Assembly (NCBI GenBank): GCA_943914405.1
Contig: CALUBX010000045.1
Span: forward strand, 1-20,601
DNA length: 20,601 nt
Reading direction: 5' to 3'
Origin: an uncultured Hyphomicrobiales bacterium
GTDB lineage: Bacteria; Pseudomonadota; Alphaproteobacteria; Rhizobiales; Rhizobiaceae
Translations under genes and position numbers: made by a program
In this document: positions 14,860 to 20,601 of the stretch, piece after piece
How positions within the stretch are numbered: the first letter of the stretch is position 1
Layout of the letters: every line of letters starts with the position of its first letter
Notes under the pieces: model-generated
What the model was told of the DNA's origin: nothing
Databases searched by the model: none
Seen by the model: only the letters and a program-made list of their open reading frames with translations

Positions 14860-14888
14860 CAACTATTCCTCCCAGAGCGGACACAGCC

Positions 14889-17240
14889 ATGGATCAGGTA
14901 AACTTCCGGCCGATGACCATATTCCCGACCGAGAGCAAGGAGGCCGATACTTTCATCGACCTCGACAAGCTGTGGACAGCGGCCATGCGCCGGCTCGGCG
15001 TGATCATCGGCTGCGTCATCGGGGTCGTCGTGCTCGCCGGCATTTATCTGCTGACGGCTCAGCCGAATTACACGGCGATGACGCAGATCCTGATGGACGA
15101 GAACCTTTCCCGTTACGCGGAGGAACAGACCGATACCCAGACGGCGCAGATCATTGACAACCGGATGTCGAGCGCGGTCGAGATCCTCAAGTCGAAGGCG
15201 CTGGCGCTCAGTGTTGTGGCCAAGGGCAATTTCGACCAGAACGAACTGCTCGTAAATCCGCCGAAGTCGCCGGTCGATCTGGTCAAGGGTGTGGTGCAGA
15301 GCGTGGTTTCGCTGGTGTCGCCCGGCAGCCCGCCGCCGACTGAGGAGCAGATCCGCGCCGGCCGCCGCGAAAAGGCGGCTGCCGTCCTGCAGCAGGCGCT
15401 CACCGTCGAGCGGATCGGCCGCAGCTCCGTGATCGCCCTTTCCATCAAGTCGCCGGATCCGCAGCTGTCCGCGCAGATCGCCAAGACCTACGCAAATTCC
15501 TACCTGACCGAGCAGCTGAACGCCAATTTCGATGCCACCGAGCGGGCCTCTCTCTGGCTGCAGGAGCGGCTCAACGACCTCAACAAGCGGGCGCAGGAAG
15601 CTTCGCTGGCGGTGGAGCAGTACAAACGCGAAAAGGGACTGGTGTCGCCTCGCGGAGAGCTTCTGTCGGCGCAGCAACTGTCCGACCTCAACAGCCAGCT
15701 GATCGTCGCGCAGGCGGACGTGGCCAGCGCTTCGGCCCGCTACAACCAGTACAAGGCGATCCTCGATCAGGGTGCGGACACGGCGGTTCAGAACGCGGTG
15801 ATCTCGATGCGCGACACGGATAACACCGTTCTCCAGGATCTGCGCAAGCGTTTCATTGCCGTCAATGACCGGATGCAGGCGGTCGTACAGCAGTTCGGCG
15901 CGGACCATCCGCAGGCGGCGGCGCTTGCCCGCGAGAAAGACGATCTGTCCCAACAGATCTATCGCGAACTGCAACAGCTCACTGGTAGCTTCAAGAACGA
16001 CCTGGACGTTGCGAGTTCCCGCGAAAAGTCGCTCCGGGCCAGTATCGAGCATGTGGCCGGCAACAATTCCGATGCCAATGTCTCCATGGTGCAATTGCAG
16101 GAACTGCAGCAGAAGGCGGATGCTCTGAAGGCGCTGTACCAATCCTATCTGCAACGGTTCGAAACGGCGAGCCAGCTTCAGTCGCTGCCGATCGCCAAGG
16201 CAAGGGTCATCTCGGAAGCCGGGATTCCGACCGCACCATCGAGCCCGCGCAAGACGCTGACCATCGCTCTGTCGGTTGTGCTCGGCCTGATGCTAGGCTG
16301 TGCCTCGGCGGCTTTCCTGGAATTCCGCGAACGGTTCTTCCGAACCGGCGAAGACGTTCAACAGAAGCTCGGCATGCGCTTCCTCGGCTATCTGCCCAAG
16401 CTGAATGCCCTGCACACGGAGGACAGCGGAACTTCAGCCGCGCCGGTCGCAGCCGCCGAAGGCTCGGATGCCGCGCAGCTGCCGGCTGGAGCGCCCATCT
16501 CCTTCCGGCGGATGATGCGCATTGCGGTTGAATCCCCACGGTCTCAGTTTGCCGAAACGCTGCGCAATGCGAAGCTCGCTTGCGATATCGTCTTCCAGGG
16601 GCGCAAGTGCTCCGTTATCGGCGTCGTCTCCTGCCTGCCGGGCGAGGGGAAGTCGATGGTAGCCGCGAACCTGGCTGGGCTGATTTCGGCTGCCGGCGTG
16701 CGGACGCTGGTGATCGATGCCGACATGCGCAATCCCGGCCTGAGCAAGATGCTGGTGAGCGAGCCGGAAGTGGGCCTGGTGGATGTCGTGCTCCAGAAGA
16801 CGCCTTGGACGGCCGCTGCCCGCGTCGATCGCCGCTCGCGCCTCACGATCCTGCCGATGACCATGCGCAGCCGGCAGCTCAGCCACACCAGCGAGCTTCT
16901 GGCCTCGACCGGCATGAGCCAGTTCCTGGAGAGCGTCAAGGACACGTTCGACGTCATCATCGTCGATCTGGCGCCGCTGATCCCGGTCATCGATGCGAAG
17001 GCGTTCGAGCCCTATGTAGACGGTTTCGTCTTCGTGACGGAATGGGGCGTCACGCCGGTTAAGGCAGTGCAGAGCGTCATGCGTTCCGAACCGCAGATCG
17101 CCTCCAAGACCATCGGTGTCATCCTCAACAAGACCGAGATGTCGGAGCTTCGTAAATATGCCGATCCCGGTGCGCCGGAACGGCTGCACGACAGCTACTC
17201 CTCCTATTACCGGGAAGGTCCGATGACCCGCGCGAAGTAA
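14889..17240 (+). CDS. exoP: Polysaccharide co-polymerase with tyrosine-autokinase domain, ExoP (Wzc-like)
   Basis: The 783-residue inner-membrane protein has a Wzz-type part with transmembrane segments near 36-57 and 456-475. The second follows the proline-containing PTAPSSPRKT. Between them lies a long periplasmic coiled coil. The cytoplasmic C-terminal third is a BY-kinase: Walker A LPGEGKSM (about 583-590), Walker A' VIDADMRNPG (about 608) and Walker B VIIVDLAPL (about 688). A tyrosine group at 770, 773 and 774 (HDSYSSYYREG) is suited to autophosphorylation. It sets chain length of succinoglycan together with ExoQ and ExoT. Start ATG 14889 is used, with ATG 14916 possible; neither has a strong ribosome binding site. 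It is the last gene of exoO-exoN-exoP and ends before a strong terminator. Confidence 0.93.
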   Translation: MDQVNFRPMTIFPTESKEADTFIDLDKLWTAAMRRLGVIIGCVIGVVVLAGIYLLTAQPNYTAMTQILMDENLSRYAEEQTDTQTAQIIDNRMSSAVEILKSKALALSVVAKGNFDQNELLVNPPKSPVDLVKGVVQSVVSLVSPGSPPPTEEQIRAGRREKAAAVLQQALTVERIGRSSVIALSIKSPDPQLSAQIAKTYANSYLTEQLNANFDATERASLWLQERLNDLNKRAQEASLAVEQYKREKGLVSPRGELLSAQQLSDLNSQLIVAQADVASASARYNQYKAILDQGADTAVQNAVISMRDTDNTVLQDLRKRFIAVNDRMQAVVQQFGADHPQAAALAREKDDLSQQIYRELQQLTGSFKNDLDVASSREKSLRASIEHVAGNNSDANVSMVQLQELQQKADALKALYQSYLQRFETASQLQSLPIAKARVISEAGIPTAPSSPRKTLTIALSVVLGLMLGCASAAFLEFRERFFRTGEDVQQKLGMRFLGYLPKLNALHTEDSGTSAAPVAAAEGSDAAQLPAGAPISFRRMMRIAVESPRSQFAETLRNAKLACDIVFQGRKCSVIGVVSCLPGEGKSMVAANLAGLISAAGVRTLVIDADMRNPGLSKMLVSEPEVGLVDVVLQKTPWTAAARVDRRSRLTILPMTMRSRQLSHTSELLASTGMSQFLESVKDTFDVIIVDLAPLIPVIDAKAFEPYVDGFVFVTEWGVTPVKAVQSVMRSEPQIASKTIGVILNKTEMSELRKYADPGAPERLHDSYSSYYREGPMTRAK

Positions 17241-17265
17241 AGCTTCAACGCTTCCAATTGTCACG

Positions 17266-17303
17266 GCGAAAGCGGTGCGGCAGATCCTGCCGCGCCGTTT
17301 CGC
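17266..17303 (+). terminator. Strong intrinsic terminator after exoP
   Basis: GCGAAA (17266-17271) and CGGTGCGGCAG (17273-17283) pair with CTGCCGCGCCG (17287-17297) and TTTCGC (17298-17303), with one bulged G, one G-T pair and a three-base loop. ATTTTG follows. It begins 25 bases after the exoP stop and closes the exoO-exoN-exoP unit. Confidence 0.82.
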
Positions 17304-17383
17304 ATTTTGAAGGGCCTTTCTTGCGGCAGCGAACTTCCCTACGATGCGGTCGATAGTTCCATCATCGTCTAACGGGAAATTTC

Positions 17384-19186
17384 ATGGCCAGCCTCAACCG
17401 CTTCTCCGTCAAGCCGCTCTCGACCATGACGGGCCTGCTTGCAGACGTCGCTTCGGCGCGGCGCGAGCCCGAACTCGTCATACAGGGAGCGCGTGTGCTT
17501 TCCACCTATTCGGAGCGGCTGATCGACAATCGCGAGGTTTGGATCTCCGGGGGGCGCATCGCTGCGGTGAAGCCGGCCGGCAGCTATCGAGGCAGCAGTG
17601 CCCGGCTCTACGACGCCAGGGGAGGGATCATCGCTCCCGGTCTGGTCGATCCGCATATCCACATCGAGTCCTCCATGGTGACGGCCTGCGCCTATGCGGA
17701 AGCGGCCCTTCTCAATGGCACCACCACGATCTTCTGCGACAGCCACGAGATCGGCAATGTCATGGACGTGGCAGGTGTCGAGGCCATGCTGGAGGATGCC
17801 CGGGAGGCACCGCTGTCGATATTCCTTACGGTGCCGAGCACGGTGCCTGCAACCTCTCCCGAGATGGAGACGGCAGGCGGCGACCTGACGCCTCAGAAGA
17901 TCGCCGCGCTGTTCGACAAATGGCCGGAAGCGGTCGCGCTCGGCGAAAAGATGGACTTCGTGCCGGTGGCCATGGGCGACGAGCGCAGCCACGCCATTCT
18001 TGCCGCGGCGCTTTCACGCGGCCGGCCGGTCTCCGGCCATGTCTATGGCCGCGAATTCGTCGCTGCCTACGCCGCTTCGGGCGTCACCGATACGCATGAG
18101 GCAATCGACCGCGACATCGCCGACGATCTGCTGGAGGCCGGCGTCTGGTTGTTCCTTCGTGGCGGTCCGCCGACCACACCGTGGCATTCTCTGCCCCAGG
18201 CGATCAAGACGATCACAGAGCTCGGCGCGTCGCATAAGCGGGTTGCCGTCTGTACCGACGACCGTGATGCGGACGATCTCCTCGCCTTCGGCCTGGACTG
18301 GGTAACTCGCGAGGCGGTGAAATACGGGATGAAACCGGAACAGGCTTGGTCGATGGGATCGCTGCACGGCGCGACCCGGTTCGGCATGGAGAACGAAATC
18401 GGCGGCCTCGGCGGCGGCCGCCGCGCCGATCTCGTGCTGCTGTCCGACGATCTCAAGCCCATCAGCACCTGGTATGGCGGTGAGCTGGTGGTGGACCAGA
18501 AGAAGATCACGCCTTTGCTGGATGAGGCGCTGTCGAAGCCCTACCGCTACCCAGATGGCGCTTATCACACAGTCAATCTGCCGAAGGGGCTGAAGCTGAC
18601 GCCGGACCTGCCGACGGAAAAGGTCACAGCCCACACGATCAAGACCGAGCTGCCTGGCATCACGCTCAAGCATGTCACGGTGACGCTGGAGCCGGCCAAT
18701 GACTGGCAGGCGCATTTCGACAATCACGACCTCTGCTTCGTCACCGTTGTCGAGCGCCATGGCAAGTCCGCTGGCAATGTCGCCTACGGCCTGCTGAACG
18801 GGTTCGGTTTGAGACAAGGCGCCGTCGCTTCATCCGTCGGACATGACAGCCACAACATCATCGTCGCCGGGACCAATCAGGCGGATATGCAGCTGGCGCT
18901 CGATGCGATCGAGAAGGAGCAGGGCGGCGTCTGTGTCGTGATGGACGGCAAGGTGACGGCCATGGTGCCACTGCCGATCGCCGGCCTCCTGTCGGACAAG
19001 CGGGTGCATATCGTCGCTGACGAGGTCAAGGCGCTGAAGGCCGAGTGGGAAAAGGCCGGCTGCACTATCGCCTATATGGGCTTCAACCTCATCCCCCTGT
19101 CTGTCATCCCGGAGATCCGCATCACAGACAAGGGTCTTGTTCTGGTGCCGGAAATGCAGATACAGCCGCTGTTTGAACCTGCCTGA
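17384..19186 (+). CDS. ade: Adenine deaminase
   Basis: The 600-residue amidohydrolase converts adenine to hypoxanthine and ammonia in purine salvage. Motifs include GGIIAPGLVDPHIHIESS with the metal-binding HxH (about residues 86-97), DSHEIGNVMDVAG, SGHVYGREF, a GGLGGGRRADLVLLSD stretch typical of the amidohydrolase rim, and the family-specific SSVGHDSHNIIVAG in the second half. The length fits bacterial Ade (about 560-600). ATG 17384 is preceded only by a weak GGGA; an in-frame ATG at 17429 is a shorter choice. The gene stands alone after the exoP terminator. A nucleobase permease gene lies nearby on the other strand beyond ftsZ2, so purine/pyrimidine use may be a local theme. Confidence 0.93.
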   Translation: MASLNRFSVKPLSTMTGLLADVASARREPELVIQGARVLSTYSERLIDNREVWISGGRIAAVKPAGSYRGSSARLYDARGGIIAPGLVDPHIHIESSMVTACAYAEAALLNGTTTIFCDSHEIGNVMDVAGVEAMLEDAREAPLSIFLTVPSTVPATSPEMETAGGDLTPQKIAALFDKWPEAVALGEKMDFVPVAMGDERSHAILAAALSRGRPVSGHVYGREFVAAYAASGVTDTHEAIDRDIADDLLEAGVWLFLRGGPPTTPWHSLPQAIKTITELGASHKRVAVCTDDRDADDLLAFGLDWVTREAVKYGMKPEQAWSMGSLHGATRFGMENEIGGLGGGRRADLVLLSDDLKPISTWYGGELVVDQKKITPLLDEALSKPYRYPDGAYHTVNLPKGLKLTPDLPTEKVTAHTIKTELPGITLKHVTVTLEPANDWQAHFDNHDLCFVTVVERHGKSAGNVAYGLLNGFGLRQGAVASSVGHDSHNIIVAGTNQADMQLALDAIEKEQGGVCVVMDGKVTAMVPLPIAGLLSDKRVHIVADEVKALKAEWEKAGCTIAYMGFNLIPLSVIPEIRITDKGLVLVPEMQIQPLFEPA

Positions 19187-19191
19187 ACCTG

Positions 19192-19209
19192 CGACGCGCC
19201 TGAGCGTCG
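19192..19209 (+). terminator. Small hairpin after the adenine deaminase gene
   Basis: CGACGC (19192-19197) pairs with GCGTCG (19204-19209) around a six-base loop, five bases after the stop. There is no T-run, so a terminator role is uncertain. Confidence 0.35.
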
Positions 19210-19327
19210 GTAGCCAGCCCTGCCCGTCCCGTCATTTTCGCCGCGCCTATGCCTTCTTGCTTGTGTACCCTCCCGACTGATTCGCTGTCCGGATGGGGCA
19301 GGGGTGGACATGAGCAAGGAGAGCACG

Positions 19328-20350
19328 ATGAGCGACGCCAAGAGCGGCATTACTGGGCTGCGGCCGCATATCACTGTGATAGGCGTTGGCGGCGGTGGCG
19401 GAAACGCGATCAACAACATGATTGCGGAAGACCTGCAGGGCGTGGAGTTCATCGCCGCCAATACGGATGCTCAGGTGCTGGCCACATCCAAGGCCTCGCG
19501 CCGGATTCAGCTCGGTGCGCATATCACTGAGGGCTTAGGCGCGGGTTCCCAGCCGGATGTCGGCCGTGCGGCGGCGGAAGAATCGATCGACGAGATCATG
19601 GATCACCTTGCCGGCTCGCATATGTGCTTTGTCACAGCGGGGATGGGCGGCGGCACGGGCACGGGCGCCGCGTCGGTGATCGCGCATGCGGCCCGCTCCG
19701 CCGGCATCCTGACGGTCGGCGTCGTCACCAAGCCCTTCTTCTTCGAGGGCAATCGGCGCATGCGCATGGCGGAAGCCGGCGTTGAAGCCTTGCGCCAGGC
19801 GGCCGACACGGTGATCGTCATCCCGAACCAGAACCTGTTCCGCATCGCGGATGCCAAGACCACCTTCGCCGATGCCTTCATGACGGCCGACCGGGTTCTT
19901 TACGCGGGCGTCGGCTGCATCACAGATCTCATCGTCAAGGAAGGCCTGATCAACCTCGACTTCGCCGACGTGAAATCGGTGATGCGCGGCATGGGTCGGG
20001 CCATGATGGGCACGGGCGAGGCCGCCGGAGATGGCCGGGCCATGAACGCTGCCGAGGCGGCGATCGCCAATCCGCTTCTCGATGACGTATCGCTGAAGGG
20101 CGCGCGGGGTGTCCTTATCTCGATTTCCGGCGGCTCCGACATGACGCTGTTCGAAGTGGACGAGGCCGCCAGCCGCATCCGCGATCAGGTGCAGGACGAT
20201 GCGGACATCGTCGTCGGGGCGATCTTCGACCGCAATCTGGATGGGAAATTCCGCGTCTCAGTTGTTGCCACGGGCCTTGAGGACAATTCGCTTGCAACAC
20301 CCGCGCCGGAATACGGCGCCCAGCATCTTCAGCCGCGGACCCTTCAGTAA
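19328..20350 (+). CDS. ftsZ2: Short FtsZ paralogue (FtsZ2-like), tubulin-type GTPase
   Basis: The 340-residue protein has the FtsZ GTPase core: GVGGGGGNAINNM near the start, the tubulin signature GMGGGTGTGAA (about 105-115), NRRMRMAEAGVEAL, and the T7 loop GLINLDFADVKSVM (about 205-218) with the catalytic aspartate at the protofilament contact. It ends soon after the core (QPRTLQ). It therefore lacks the long linker and the conserved C-terminal peptide that bind FtsA and ZipA in the main FtsZ. S. meliloti has a second ftsZ of this short form, reported as dispensable for division. ATG 19328 is chosen since AAGGAG (19316-19321) sits six bases before it; GTG 19304 and ATG 19310 are in frame but lie upstream of that site. 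The gene stands alone, far from the usual division cluster as far as the window shows. Confidence 0.88.
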   Translation: MSDAKSGITGLRPHITVIGVGGGGGNAINNMIAEDLQGVEFIAANTDAQVLATSKASRRIQLGAHITEGLGAGSQPDVGRAAAEESIDEIMDHLAGSHMCFVTAGMGGGTGTGAASVIAHAARSAGILTVGVVTKPFFFEGNRRMRMAEAGVEALRQAADTVIVIPNQNLFRIADAKTTFADAFMTADRVLYAGVGCITDLIVKEGLINLDFADVKSVMRGMGRAMMGTGEAAGDGRAMNAAEAAIANPLLDDVSLKGARGVLISISGGSDMTLFEVDEAASRIRDQVQDDADIVVGAIFDRNLDGKFRVSVVATGLEDNSLATPAPEYGAQHLQPRTLQ

Positions 20351-20360
20351 TCAGAGGGAG

Positions 20361-20386
20361 CGGCGGCGGAGCCAACTCCGCCGCCG
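20361..20386. terminator. 11-bp GC hairpin between convergent ftsZ2 and permease genes
   Basis: CGGCGGCGGAG (20361-20371) pairs perfectly with CTCCGCCGCCG (20376-20386) around CCAA. It lies ten bases after the ftsZ2 stop and seven bases after the permease stop on the other strand, so it probably ends both transcripts. The T-content after it is low (GCTTTGCTC). Confidence 0.7.
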
Positions 20387-20393
20387 GCTTTGC

Positions 20394-20601
20394 TCAGAGA
20401 TCGCCTTGCTCGGCACCGGACGTCTTCGCCCAGCCGAGCGCGTGGTACAGGATGATCGAGCCGATCGTCGCCGTGCCGATGCCGTCCAGCGTGAAATCAC
20501 CGACGGCGAGTTTGAAATTTCCGGCCCCCAGCACAAGCGCCACACCGACCGTGATCAGGTTGCGCGGCTGCGAAAAGTCCACCTTGTTCTCCACCCAGAT
20601 G
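20394..20601 (-). CDS. Uracil/xanthine-type permease (NCS2 family), C-terminal part (gene starts outside the window)
   Basis: The minus-strand frame enters from the right edge and ends with TGA at 20396-20394, leaving about 68 residues. IWVENKVDFSQPRNLITVG followed by VALVLGAGNFKLAVGDFTLDGIGTATIGSIIL matches the late part of NCS2 nucleobase:cation symporters such as UraA, where a DFS-xxRNL stretch precedes a membrane helix. The visible helices are hydrophobic as expected. The full protein would import uracil or another base through the cytoplasmic membrane. The substrate cannot be decided from this fragment. It converges with ftsZ2. Confidence 0.78.
   Translation of the reverse strand, partial: IWVENKVDFSQPRNLITVGVALVLGAGNFKLAVGDFTLDGIGTATIGSIILYHALGWAKTSGAEQGDL

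Noticed and set aside
14712..14888. Upstream extension of exoP by 59 codons
   Set aside because: The extension overlaps exoN and crosses the intergenic hairpin. ExoP homologues start close to the FIDLDKL stretch, so ATG 14889 is preferred.

Overview
The window is GC-rich, densely coded and codes like an alphaproteobacterium of the Rhizobiaceae (Sinorhizobium/Rhizobium/Agrobacterium/Shinella relatives). The main pointers are a short second FtsZ without the C-terminal tail, an exo-type exopolysaccharide block in the Sinorhizobium meliloti order, and EcfG-type (general stress sigma factor) promoter motifs. Genus and replicon cannot be fixed from the sequence alone. No tRNA, rRNA, insertion sequence or CRISPR array was seen.

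Left part (1-6153): the tail of an acetamidase/formamidase gene overlaps a gene for a two-domain peptide/nickel-type ABC ATPase. A four-gene osmF-yehY-yehX-yehW transporter follows (periplasmic binding protein, long permease, ATPase, short permease). It is a low-affinity glycine-betaine/osmoprotectant type. A hairpin with a T-run separates the binding-protein gene from the rest, and the last three genes are joined by ATGA overlaps.

Middle left (6154-9348): a superoxide dismutase of Fe type with a twin-arginine leader; a 57-residue proline-rich protein behind a good EcfG-like promoter; an unknown 93-residue protein on the minus strand; and a GMC-type FAD oxidoreductase.

Exopolysaccharide block (9370-17303): exoZ, exoQ and exoF lie on the minus strand and exoO, exoN and exoP on the plus strand. 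In S. meliloti, exoF and exoO are separated by exoY, X, U, V, W, T, I, H, K, L, A and M. Here those genes are missing. The remaining exoF reading frame lacks its signal peptide and first domain half. The roughly 100 bases left of exoO read as the last codons of a gene ending in an ATGA overlap with exoO, as expected of exoM. The simplest reading is one internal deletion with its junction near 12790-12800. The neighbouring intact genes show no decay. This is the most notable observation in the window, because the remaining genes could not build succinoglycan by themselves.

Right part (17304-20601): a strong terminator closes exoP. An adenine deaminase gene, a short ftsZ2-like gene and the C-terminal part of a uracil/xanthine-type permease gene (minus strand) follow. 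The last two genes converge on a strong hairpin. No stretch above 300 bases lacks a gene. The longest gaps are 2068-2275 (possible osmF control region) and 7517-7719 (no convincing feature).
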